Positions 1 through 5,461 are shown, counted from the stretch's first letter. The stretch: DNA of 8,028 bases from an uncultured Oscillospiraceae bacterium (GCA_900756715.1 CAAELC010000115.1:1-8028), one strand, 5' to 3'. Notes: generated by a model not told the origin, from the sequence alone. Made by a program: numbers and translations.

Positions 1-13
1 TCGCCACACCCCG
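1..13 (-). tRNA. 5' end of a tRNA gene cut by the window edge, possibly tRNA-Pro
   Basis: Read on the minus strand from position 13 down to 1 the sequence is CGGGGTGTGGCGA. This fits a tRNA start: a seven-base acceptor strand CGGGGTG, T at position 8, G at 9, and the beginning of a D stem (GCGA). An acceptor strand starting with C followed by a G run is typical of bacterial tRNA-Pro. A consensus sigma-A promoter lies about 20 bases upstream, as expected for a stable RNA gene with a short leader. Only 13 bases are visible, so neither the anticodon nor the cloverleaf can be checked, and another stable RNA is possible. Confidence 0.45.
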
Positions 14-34
14 AACTACGATTGCAGCTTTTAT

Positions 35-63
35 ATTATATTGTTTTTTTCTTCATATGTCAA
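35..63 (-). promoter_or_regulatory. Perfect sigma-A promoter for the stable RNA at the left edge
   Basis: On the minus strand TTGACA (58-63) is followed by exactly 17 bases and TATAAT (35-40), a full match to the sigma-70/sigma-A consensus. The predicted start is near position 28, leaving about 15 bases of leader before the presumed tRNA at 13. The spacer is A-rich. A perfect consensus promoter with a very short leader fits a tRNA or other stable RNA better than a protein gene. Confidence 0.75.
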
Positions 64-216
64 GGGAATCTTTACAGGCTGACGCATCTTTTTAAAAAAT
101 CGTCATCCCGTGCTCATACAGCTGCTGCAAAAAGGCTTGCCCATAGAAAGATGCAGCGCATTTCCCCGCAGAAACTATTTCATCGATCCACACTTCTATT
201 ATGTAAATCTGCCGCA

Positions 217-254
217 AGGAGGCGGAGGGTACTCCCTCTGCCTCCTCTGTTTTT
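217..254 (+). terminator. Intrinsic terminator hairpin, oriented plus
   Basis: A 13-base stem (217-229 with 234-246, loop TACT) is followed by CTG and TTTTT (250-254), then a second T run at 258-263. In plus-strand RNA the one non-Watson-Crick position (224/239) is a G-U pair, so the stem is unbroken. In minus-strand RNA it is an A-C mismatch and the downstream side has no T run. The geometry therefore points to terminating plus-strand transcripts, although the only obvious gene beside it (trmD) is on the minus strand and ends inside the T run. A role downstream of trmD on the minus strand would have to be weak. Confidence 0.6.
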
Positions 255-1113
255 ATGTTTTTTCCTGACTCGACTCCGGCACCGGTTGATCCGCATCCGA
301 TGAATCCGCCGGCCGTTTCACAAAACTCCTCTCCTGCGCGTCCTTTTTCTGAAGAAGCTCCGCCTTCAGTTCTTCCTTGGCCTCCCGCAGGATTTTGCGG
401 TCATGTTTTGTTGTGAGCGTGGACTCATCAAACCGGGCAAACATATCCGGGCGGCGAAGCATCGTGCGCTTGTAGCTTTCCTTCTGCCGCCAATCCGCCA
501 CATTGCCATGGTGGCCTGAAAGGAGCACTGCCGGGACGCAGCGGCCATGCCACTGCTCGGGTCTGGAATACTGGGGATACTCCAGCAAACCGTTCCAGTG
601 GGATTCTTCGGTATAGCAGCTTTCCTCCGGAAGAACGCCCGGCTCCATGCGGAACAGGCAATCTGCCACGGCCATGGCCGGAATTTCGCCGCCGGTAAGC
701 ACAAAGTCCCCCATGCTGATCTCCTCATCCACACACTCGTCGATAAAGCGCTGGTCTATCCCCTCATAGTGCCCGCACACCAGGATAATGTGGCTGTGTT
801 CTGCCTTCAGTTGGCGTGCCACCTGCTGGTCAAACACCCGCCCGCAGGGAGAGAGGTAAATGGTATACGGTCTGTCCTCCGTTTCCCCGCAGATGTGCTC
901 CCAGCAGCGGTAAAGGGGATCTGCCTGCATCACGGCGCCCCGTCCGCCGCCGTATGGATAATCATCCACCTGCATCTGCTTATTGGTCGTATAGTCCCGA
1001 ATCTGATGGGTATACAGCGCGATGTAGCCACGCTCTCTGGCCCGCCCGATGATGGATTGGCCCATCATGGCCTCGATGGCATCGGGAAAAAGAGTCATGA
1101 TGTCAATTCTCAT
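253..1113 (-). CDS. trmD: tRNA (guanine-N1-)-methyltransferase TrmD
   Basis: Methylates G37 next to the anticodon of a subset of tRNAs (those with G36) using S-adenosylmethionine, which prevents +1 frameshifting; it works in the cytosol as a homodimer of the SPOUT trefoil-knot fold. Family motifs run in order along the 286 residues: MRIDIMTLFP at 1-10, VDDYPYGGG at 49-57, LSPCGRVFDQ at 87-96, LVCGHYEGIDQR at 111-122, EISMGDFVLTGGEIPAM at 131-147 (the knot and SAM-binding region) and GLLEYPQYSRP at 175-185. The start has an AAAGGA site about 10 bases upstream and overlaps the end of rimM by 11 bases, so the two are probably translationally coupled. Typical family length is about 240-250 residues; the excess is a charged C-terminal tail from about 245. 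The position usually holding the catalytic Asp (DSF in E. coli) reads ESH here (170-172). Confidence 0.97.
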   Translation of the reverse strand: MRIDIMTLFPDAIEAMMGQSIIGRARERGYIALYTHQIRDYTTNKQMQVDDYPYGGGRGAVMQADPLYRCWEHICGETEDRPYTIYLSPCGRVFDQQVARQLKAEHSHIILVCGHYEGIDQRFIDECVDEEISMGDFVLTGGEIPAMAVADCLFRMEPGVLPEESCYTEESHWNGLLEYPQYSRPEQWHGRCVPAVLLSGHHGNVADWRQKESYKRTMLRRPDMFARFDESTLTTKHDRKILREAKEELKAELLQKKDAQERSFVKRPADSSDADQPVPESSQEKT

Positions 1114-1609
1114 CCGTCGCCAATCCTTTCATATTTTTCACCCGCATAGTCTCCCCTTCCAGATCTACCCGGCGGATAAATATGTCCCTCACCGCAGGAA
1201 TCAGATACTCCCGGCTGCCCTTCACCTCGTAAACTTTATGGGCGGGGTAGTTCAGCACCCGGGTGAGCTTACCCAGTTCCTCGCCGGTATCATCATCCAG
1301 CACGGTAAGGCCCAGCAGTTCGGCATCAAAATACTCGCCCTCAGGCAGATGGGCATCCGTGCGGCGGATAGAAACCTGCCGTCCCTTCAGCGCCAGCGCG
1401 GCGTCCATATCCTCCACCCCGGGCAGAGTCAGCAGCACTGTTGACTTATGAACGCGGCTGCTTTTTACCCTTGTTTCTGCGCCGCCGATATAAAGCGTAT
1501 GGAATGATGCCACAAACGCCGGATCAAACCCAATGGGGTTCACCTTCACTTCGCCCCGGATGCCGTGGGCATTGACGACTTGTCCCACAGGAATAAATTC
1601 AGGCCGCAT
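1103..1609 (-). CDS. rimM: Ribosome maturation factor RimM
   Basis: Assists late assembly of the 30S subunit head by binding ribosomal protein S19; cytosolic. The 168-residue product has the two expected domains: an N-terminal beta-barrel beginning VGQVVNAHGIRGEVKV (8-23), and a C-terminal PRC-type barrel (about 92-160) with EYFDAELLGLTV, YPAHKVYEV and EYLIPAVRDIFIRRVD. I chose the ATG at 1609 because AAGGAG sits 8-9 bases upstream and the protein then begins exactly where RimM family members begin. The reading frame stays open further upstream to 1807, but that extension is low-complexity, unlike RimM, and would cross the promoter. It is the first gene of a two-gene operon with trmD, overlapping it by 11 bases. 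Confidence 0.95.
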   Translation of the reverse strand: MRPEFIPVGQVVNAHGIRGEVKVNPIGFDPAFVASFHTLYIGGAETRVKSSRVHKSTVLLTLPGVEDMDAALALKGRQVSIRRTDAHLPEGEYFDAELLGLTVLDDDTGEELGKLTRVLNYPAHKVYEVKGSREYLIPAVRDIFIRRVDLEGETMRVKNMKGLATDEN

Positions 1610-1633
1610 GGTTACGATCTCCTTTTTGCGTAA

Positions 1634-1649
1634 GGGAAGCGCGCTCCCC
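1634..1649. repeat. Short palindrome in the rimM leader
   Basis: GGGAAGCGCGCTCCCC is a near-perfect palindrome (AGCGCGCT core, one mismatch, GGG/CCC outer arms). It lies between the predicted rimM transcription start near 1654 and the ribosome site. In minus-strand RNA it can form a 6-base-pair stem with a CGCG loop. It could be an operator or a small leader hairpin; nothing else supports a function. Confidence 0.3.
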
Positions 1650-1660
1650 TGTTTTTTCTC

Positions 1661-1689
1661 ATTATACCTGCAAAGGTTTTTGCCGTCAA
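1661..1689 (-). promoter_or_regulatory. Sigma-A promoter of the rimM-trmD operon
   Basis: On the minus strand TTGACG (1684-1689) and TATAAT (1661-1666) are separated by 17 bases, 11 of 12 matches to consensus. The predicted start near 1654 gives a leader of about 45 bases before rimM. It makes rimM the first gene of its transcript, rather than a downstream gene of an rpsP operon. Confidence 0.75.
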
Positions 1690-1723
1690 CTGCCACGCCG
1701 ATTTTACAAGCTCCTAAGGGGTA

Positions 1724-1740
1724 TGTCTCCGTTTTGTAAC
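1724..1740 (+). promoter_or_regulatory. Degenerate WalR-like box on the rimM side of the gap
   Basis: Read on the plus strand, TGTCTC, five bases, then TGTAAC (1735-1740). The second half matches the WalR half-site TGTWAH; the first half differs at two bases. The element is part of a 25-base stretch (1720-1744) that agrees at 20 positions with the reverse-oriented stretch 1873-1897, including the identical 12-mer AATAGTTACAAA. It lies about 30-55 bases upstream of the rimM -35 box. Confidence 0.35.
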
Positions 1741-1819
1741 TATTTGTTGTTTTTCTTTTTACCATCTTCATAATTTTTTTGATTTTCAAGTGAATAATCC
1801 CATCCATTTTCAGGAAAAC

Positions 1820-1848
1820 TTGACATAAGTGCAGATCAGTGCTATACT
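1820..1848 (+). promoter_or_regulatory. Sigma-A promoter upstream of the G5-3D gene
   Basis: TTGACA (1820-1825), a 17-base spacer, then TATACT (1843-1848) preceded by TGC, an extended -10. The predicted start is near 1855, giving a leader of about 80 bases. The spacer holds AGTGC twice with a 10-base period (1828-1832 and 1838-1842). The WalR-like box at 1877-1893 lies downstream of this start, so with this promoter it would sit in the transcribed leader. Confidence 0.75.
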
Positions 1849-1876
1849 TCGGATAACTTTTTATTTTGTCATAATA

Positions 1877-1893
1877 GTTACAAACCGTTTACA
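1877..1893 (-). promoter_or_regulatory. Perfect match to the WalR (YycF) binding box
   Basis: On the minus strand the bases read TGTAAA CGGTT TGTAAC, exactly the published WalR consensus TGTWAH-N5-TGTWAH. A weaker third half-site, TGACAA, follows after five more bases (1866-1871), keeping an 11-base period. WalR is the response regulator of the essential WalKR cell-wall system of low-GC Gram-positives, and in Bacillus subtilis the 3D-domain gene yocH is a known target. The box is 43 bases before the start codon of a 3D-domain gene here. Binding is inferred; no WalR gene is visible in the window. Confidence 0.55.
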
Positions 1894-1902
1894 TAACGGT
1901 TT
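1882..1902. repeat. Perfect inverted repeat in the G5-3D leader
   Basis: AAACCGTT, a TACAT loop, then AACGGTTT: two 8-base arms without mismatch, overlapping the WalR-like box. It can be read as a dyad operator or as an RNA hairpin about 24 bases ahead of the ribosome site. There is no T run behind it tight enough to call it a terminator. Confidence 0.6.
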
Positions 1903-1935
1903 CTACGATTTTATTTTTGATTTTTGGAGGTAGTT

Positions 1936-3051
1936 ATGAAACGCCTGATAGAGCGATGTGCGCAGCTTCTGCACGGGAACGCAAAGGCACGGCTGAAGCT
2001 GGCGGCTGCGATGATTGCACCGCTGACGCTGCTGGCGCTGGCTATCTGCGTGTGTACGATGCCCCTGCCGCCAGCCAGCCAGCAGATTTACCTGCTGGTG
2101 GACGGCACCAGCATCCAGACCGTGGACGGCACCCCGGATTTCACATTCGAATCCGAGGGATTGTATATCCGGGATCTTTCCGCCAACACAGATGCCCAGC
2201 TGGTTCTGACCAAGGGGCAGGAGGTAGAAATCTCGGTCAGCGGCGGTGCAGGCAGCAAAGCAGATGGCGGCGCAGTCGCGCTGCGCGCAGAAAGTGGGCG
2301 CAGTGCCGGCACGGCGACCGTAAAGACCCGCCACGAAACGGTGGCCAATCTTCTGCGTCGGTGCCGGGTCAATGTGTCCGAGGAGCAGATGGTGGTCGTG
2401 GATGTAACCGACGGCACACCGCGAATCACCGTTTGCGACCAATACCAGGTACTGGAGGATAAGCCTGCCACCACAGACTTTGCCATAGAGTATGTGGAAA
2501 ATCCCCTGCTGGACAAGGGAACGGAGCAGGTGGTGCAGGAGGGTGTGCCCGGCAAGGTAACGGAGACATATCTCAACACCTACTCCAAAGGACAGTTGGT
2601 GGCAACAGAGCTGGTTTCCGTCACGGCGGACAACTCAGTGACCCAGATCGTGGAATACGGCAGCCGTGTCACTTCCGTAGACCGGAGCGACTGTGTTGTG
2701 GATGTTGTCTATAACGAAAATGGCGGCGGGTATCTGCGGTTTGCCTCCGGCGACACCATGACTTTTTCCGGAGTAGCCACCTCCTGTGAGGCTACTGCCT
2801 ATTCCATTCACGGCGGCACCGCCTCCGGGCGGCCCACGGCTTACGGAAACATCGCCGTAGACCCGTCGGTATTCCCCTATGGCACGCAGCTGTATATTTA
2901 CTCCAACGATGGGTATATTGAGTATGGCATGGCCACTGCGGCTGATTGCGGCAGCGGCATCACCGGGTACGATCTGGACCTGTGGTTTGACGAGTTCAGT
3001 CAGGCCTGCGCCTTCGGACGCCGGTACTGCACGGCATTTATTCTGGATTAA
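1936..3051 (+). CDS. Exported or membrane-anchored G5 and 3D-domain cell-wall protein (YabE/YocH type)
   Basis: Probable peptidoglycan-active surface protein of the Sps/YabE group, whose 3D domain resembles the MltA lytic-transglycosylase barrel. The 371 residues show a basic N-terminus and a hydrophobic segment at about 22-44 (uncleaved anchor or signal), a ubiquitin-like DUF348-type stretch (about 50-170, with HETVANLLRRCRVNVSEEQM), a G5 domain (about 172-244, with VEYVENPLLDKGTEQVVQEG-like spacing) and a C-terminal 3D domain (about 285-371, with ATAYS, TASGRPTAYG, IAVDPSVFPYGT). The three name-giving aspartates appear to be D309, D337 and D348. GGAGG at 1926-1930 sits 5 bases before the ATG; the in-frame TTG at 1924 has no such site. 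Unusually, the 3D domain carries several cysteines (C284, C338, C358, C365). No LysM or SH3 wall-binding repeat is present. The gene stands alone behind its own promoter and ends at a strong terminator. Confidence 0.88.
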   Translation: MKRLIERCAQLLHGNAKARLKLAAAMIAPLTLLALAICVCTMPLPPASQQIYLLVDGTSIQTVDGTPDFTFESEGLYIRDLSANTDAQLVLTKGQEVEISVSGGAGSKADGGAVALRAESGRSAGTATVKTRHETVANLLRRCRVNVSEEQMVVVDVTDGTPRITVCDQYQVLEDKPATTDFAIEYVENPLLDKGTEQVVQEGVPGKVTETYLNTYSKGQLVATELVSVTADNSVTQIVEYGSRVTSVDRSDCVVDVVYNENGGGYLRFASGDTMTFSGVATSCEATAYSIHGGTASGRPTAYGNIAVDPSVFPYGTQLYIYSNDGYIEYGMATAADCGSGITGYDLDLWFDEFSQACAFGRRYCTAFILD

Positions 3052-3096
3052 CGCTGTTGTCTGAATTGTTTTTCAGCAAGATGACCTATATGCACA

Positions 3097-3137
3097 AAAC
3101 AGTCTCGCGGAAACACCGCGAGACTGTTTCTATTTTT
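3097..3137. terminator. Strong convergent intrinsic terminator
   Basis: A perfect 14-base-pair stem (3097-3110 with 3116-3129, loop AAACA) is followed on the plus strand by CTATTTTT, ending transcripts of the G5-3D gene. On the minus strand the same stem ends in TTTTG, directly after the dihydrouridine synthase stop codon at 3142, so it can serve both converging genes, more strongly in the plus direction. Confidence 0.9.
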
Positions 3138-3141
3138 CCGG

Positions 3142-4083
3142 TTATTTCAGTTGGGCGAAGGCAAAAAATGTCTCCACAGCTTGCTCATATTCATGGCAGG
3201 AACGAGCCTTACGAACCCGGCGCAGCAGCTCATCCGTATCCTGAAAGGGCTGGGATAGATGGTTCCACATCTCCCGCATGTGATGCAGCACCGGCACATC
3301 GCCGCTGAAATCCCGGCGATATAGTCCGTAAAGTCTGTCATGGAAGCTGTGAAGCTCCTCCACCGTGGCGGCAGGCCCACCCTTGGCCCGGCGCAGCAAG
3401 GCCGGATCGGCCATCAGCCCCCGCCCCACCATCAGCGGGCAATCGGGATAGCGCGCAGACATGGCACACAGTTCCTCCGGTGTGGTCAGATCTCCGTTAT
3501 AGCACAGAGGCAGCGCCGTGTGTCCGGCCGTCCACTCGAAAAGGACGCGGTCGGCCTCCCCCTTGTAAAACTGGGTGCGCAGACGAGGATGAACGATGAG
3601 GCGGGCGATGGGATAGTCCCCGAACAGTTCCAGCAGCCGCGGCCAGTTTTCATCGTTGTCCCAACCCGTCCGGGTCTTGACAGACACCTGCATCTCCCCC
3701 GGCAGGCCCGCAAAGATGCCGTCCAGCAAAGCGCGCAGCAACGGCTCCTCCCGCAGAAGGCCGGAGCCCTTCTTCTTTCCGGTCACCGTGCCGGAGGGGC
3801 AGCCCAGATTCAGATTCACATGAAAATACCCCCGGCGGCGGCATTCCTCCGCAGCCCAGAGAAAATATTCCGGTTGATTCGTGAGGATCTGGGGCACCAG
3901 CGGCAGCCCCTCATTCAGAACCGGATCAATTTCTTCCTTCTCTTTGGTCTGAAAGTTGCAATTGGCATTCGGCGAAAGGAAGGGCGTAAAGTACAGATCC
4001 GCACCACCGAAAATCTGCCTGTGCACCTGACGCCAGCGCCAACCGGTAAGCCCCTCCATCGGGGCGGCATACAATTCATTCAT
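3142..4083 (-). CDS. dus: tRNA-dihydrouridine synthase (Dus family)
   Basis: FMN enzyme that reduces specific uridines of tRNA to dihydrouridine with NADPH; cytosolic TIM barrel plus helical tRNA-binding domain. The 313 residues begin with the family signature APMEGLTGWRWR (7-18). They contain NLGCPSGTV (92-100) with the catalytic Cys95, VKTRTGWD (135-142) with the FMN-contacting lysine, the VHPR motif (164-167), YNGDL (195-199) and VGRGLMADPALL (219-230) for the phosphate site. Which Dus subtype it is, and so which uridine, cannot be read from sequence alone. The ATG at 4083 has AAGGAG nine bases upstream and overlaps the stop of the preceding GIY-YIG gene by 8 bases; the longer open frame to 4212 does not look like Dus. 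It is the last gene of the operon and ends five bases before a terminator stem. Confidence 0.95.
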   Translation of the reverse strand: MNELYAAPMEGLTGWRWRQVHRQIFGGADLYFTPFLSPNANCNFQTKEKEEIDPVLNEGLPLVPQILTNQPEYFLWAAEECRRRGYFHVNLNLGCPSGTVTGKKKGSGLLREEPLLRALLDGIFAGLPGEMQVSVKTRTGWDNDENWPRLLELFGDYPIARLIVHPRLRTQFYKGEADRVLFEWTAGHTALPLCYNGDLTTPEELCAMSARYPDCPLMVGRGLMADPALLRRAKGGPAATVEELHSFHDRLYGLYRRDFSGDVPVLHHMREMWNHLSQPFQDTDELLRRVRKARSCHEYEQAVETFFAFAQLK

Positions 4084-4438
4084 GGCTCCACACTCCTTCC
4101 GCCACTTCTGCGCGTTTTTCCCCGGACATGGGCAGAACAGGCTCTGCCGCAAGGGCCGGCAAAATTTCCTGCCAGAGTTCCGGATATTGCAGCAGACGCT
4201 GCTTTTTTGCATGAGTAAGGCTTTTCACAGCCCTCTCCATCCGCAAAGCGGCAGACTTATTTTCGGCATACCACAGCCCCTCCAGCGCGCAGACCGGATG
4301 GCTGCGGGTATAGCGGGCGCAGGCGGGCGCCCCCAGTACATGCTGGCGCAGACGGCGAACGGGATCAACCGCTATCCCGGTATAGAGCGAGTCGTCCCGG
4401 CAGCGGGCGATATAGATGTAGTAGGGTTTAGCTTCCAT
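4076..4438 (-). CDS. GIY-YIG nuclease-domain protein, UPF0213 (YazA/YhbQ type)
   Basis: Small single-domain member of the GIY-YIG superfamily. Members of this subgroup have been linked to DNA processing, but the substrate is uncertain. In the 120 residues the domain covers about 5-85: YYIYIARC (6-13) for the GIY strand, LYTGIAVDPVRRLRQH (18-33) for the YIG strand and the helix with the catalytic Arg, ARYTRSHPV (41-49), and ALRMERAVKSLTHAKKQRLL (64-83) with the metal-binding Glu68. The first motif is YIY and the second YTG, both usual variants in this subgroup. A tail of about 30 residues follows the domain. The start at 4438 has AGGGAG nine bases upstream and overlaps the end of the radical SAM gene by 11 bases; the stop overlaps the start of dus by 8 bases, so all three are coupled. 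Confidence 0.92.
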   Translation of the reverse strand: MEAKPYYIYIARCRDDSLYTGIAVDPVRRLRQHVLGAPACARYTRSHPVCALEGLWYAENKSAALRMERAVKSLTHAKKQRLLQYPELWQEILPALAAEPVLPMSGEKRAEVAEGVWSHE

Positions 4439-5369
4439 GGTACAGCGCTCCCTGTGTGGTATTGTGCTCCTCAAAATAAGCGTTGATGGCGGCCAGCACC
4501 CGCTTTTTCTCACCGCTCCATAGGGGTGCCAATAGTCTGCGCTTATCCCCATCGCCGGTAAGGCGGTGAATCACCATGTCCGGTGGCATCCGTTCCACGC
4601 AGCCGGAAAGCAGGGGCAGGTATTCCTCCAGCGTCAAACACTGATACAGACCACAGCGCCAAAGGTCTGCAAGCCCCGTCCCCTCCAGCACATGGAGCAG
4701 ATGAAACTTTACGCCCTGTACGCCGCTGTGAGCAATATAATCGGCAGTTTGAAAAATTTTTTCCGCATTTTCGCCGGGCAGGCCGATAATCTGATGTACA
4801 ATCACCGTGATGCCGCGTGCCCGCAGTTGGCAGACGGCTTCATCAAAAGCGGGCAGATCATAGCCCCGGCGAATCAGACGCGCGGTGTCCGCATGAATGG
4901 TCTGCAGGCCCAGCTCCACCCACACCGGCTTGCGTTGGTTCAGCTCCGCCAGCAGCGCCAGCGTCTCGGGCGGCAGGCAATCCGGGCGGGTGGCAACGGA
5001 TAACGCCACCACATCCTCCGATTCCATCGCGGCTGTGAAAATACGCCGTAAATAGTCTGTAGGGCCGTAGGTATTGGTAAAGCTTTGAAAATAGGCAATA
5101 TAGCGTGGGTTTTTCCCTGCCTTAAAGGCAACCTTTGCCCGGGCGGACTCCATCTGGCAGGCCAGATCTGCGCCGGTAGCCGCAAAGGCGCCGCTTCCGT
5201 CGGCGGCACAAAACAGGCAGCCCCGTGAATCCAGCACACCGTCCCGGTTTGGGCAGGAAAGTCCGGAAGATAGCGCCAGCTTGTAAACCTTTCCGCCGAA
5301 TTGACTGCGCAGCGTCTGGCTGAGTGATCGGTAATACAGAACAAGTCCCTCCCCCTGCTTTTTATGCAC
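4428..5369 (-). CDS. Radical SAM protein of the YhcC/YtqA type (TIGR01212 family)
   Basis: Elp3-like radical SAM enzyme of unproved reaction. It shows a [4Fe-4S] cluster motif C39-x11-C51-x2-C54 (within SCPNRDG and GCLFC) and the family blocks YFQSFTNTYGP (93-103), SVATRPDCLPPE (124-135), VELGLQTIH (151-159), IIGLPGE (194-200), KFHLLHVLEGT (221-231) and IHRLTGDG (267-274). Length (about 300-313) is normal. The start is uncertain: the longest frame begins with GTG at 5369, which has no ribosome site and would lie about 17 bases from the predicted transcription start. Codon 11 is CTG (5337-5339) with a clean GGAGG eight bases upstream, just ahead of the YYRSLSQTLRSQFG block where relatives begin. 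First gene of the operon with the GIY-YIG gene and dus, which suggests a nucleic-acid or tRNA theme, but this is only context. Confidence 0.93.
   Translation of the reverse strand: MHKKQGEGLVLYYRSLSQTLRSQFGGKVYKLALSSGLSCPNRDGVLDSRGCLFCAADGSGAFAATGADLACQMESARAKVAFKAGKNPRYIAYFQSFTNTYGPTDYLRRIFTAAMESEDVVALSVATRPDCLPPETLALLAELNQRKPVWVELGLQTIHADTARLIRRGYDLPAFDEAVCQLRARGITVIVHQIIGLPGENAEKIFQTADYIAHSGVQGVKFHLLHVLEGTGLADLWRCGLYQCLTLEEYLPLLSGCVERMPPDMVIHRLTGDGDKRRLLAPLWSGEKKRVLAAINAYFEEHNTTQGALYHGS
5348..5352 (-). promoter_or_regulatory. Ribosome site that favours a CTG start for the radical SAM gene
   Basis: On the minus strand GGAGG lies exactly eight bases before CTG (5337-5339), which is codon 11 of the longest frame. 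No ATG, GTG or TTG is in frame at a workable distance behind this site. The upstream GTG at 5369 is preceded by CTCGGCAG, with no purine-rich site. The family N-terminus (LYYRSL...) starts right at the CTG. Confidence 0.45.
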
Positions 5370-5392
5370 CTGCCGAGACAGGCAGCGTCAGT

Positions 5393-5422
5393 AGTATAGC
5401 ATTTTTTACTGGCAGCTTGCAA
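5393..5422 (-). promoter_or_regulatory. Promoter of the radical SAM/GIY-YIG/dus operon
   Basis: On the minus strand TATACT (5393-5398) is preceded by TGC, forming an extended -10, with TTGCAA (5417-5422) 18 bases further upstream. The A-rich spacer is typical. The predicted start is near 5386. Confidence 0.6.
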
Positions 5423-5432
5423 GGGGCAGGGC

Positions 5433-5461
5433 TTGCATTCAGAAGAACAATATGGTACGCT
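5433..5461 (+). promoter_or_regulatory. Possible promoter of the unknown plus-strand gene
   Basis: TTGCAT (5433-5438), 17 bases, then TACGCT (5456-5461) preceded by TGG. The -10 is weak but in extended form, and the predicted start near 5468 leaves a normal short leader before the ribosome site at 5475-5482. It is back to back with the radical SAM operon promoter; the heptamer GCTTGCA occurs in both -35 regions (5415-5421 and 5431-5437). Confidence 0.35.

Noticed and set aside
92..217. Minus-strand open frame of 41 codons from TTG at 217 to TAA at 92, after trmD
   Set aside because: No ribosome site before the TTG, its start falls in the terminator stem, and the product resembles nothing I know; a gap of this size opens such frames by chance.
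22..303. Plus-strand open frame of 93 codons at the left edge
   Set aside because: It runs through the minus-strand stable-RNA promoter, the plus-strand terminator hairpin and the end of trmD, has no ribosome site, and its product is low-complexity and Arg-rich.
1049..1068. Inverted repeat ATGATGG/CCATCAT near the start of trmD
   Set aside because: It lies within conserved coding sequence (MMGQSIIG region) and is explained by the codons there.
1610..1807. N-terminal extension of rimM to 1807
   Set aside because: The extra residues are Lys/Thr-rich and unlike RimM, and the extension would span the TATAAT promoter and the proper ribosome site at the internal ATG.
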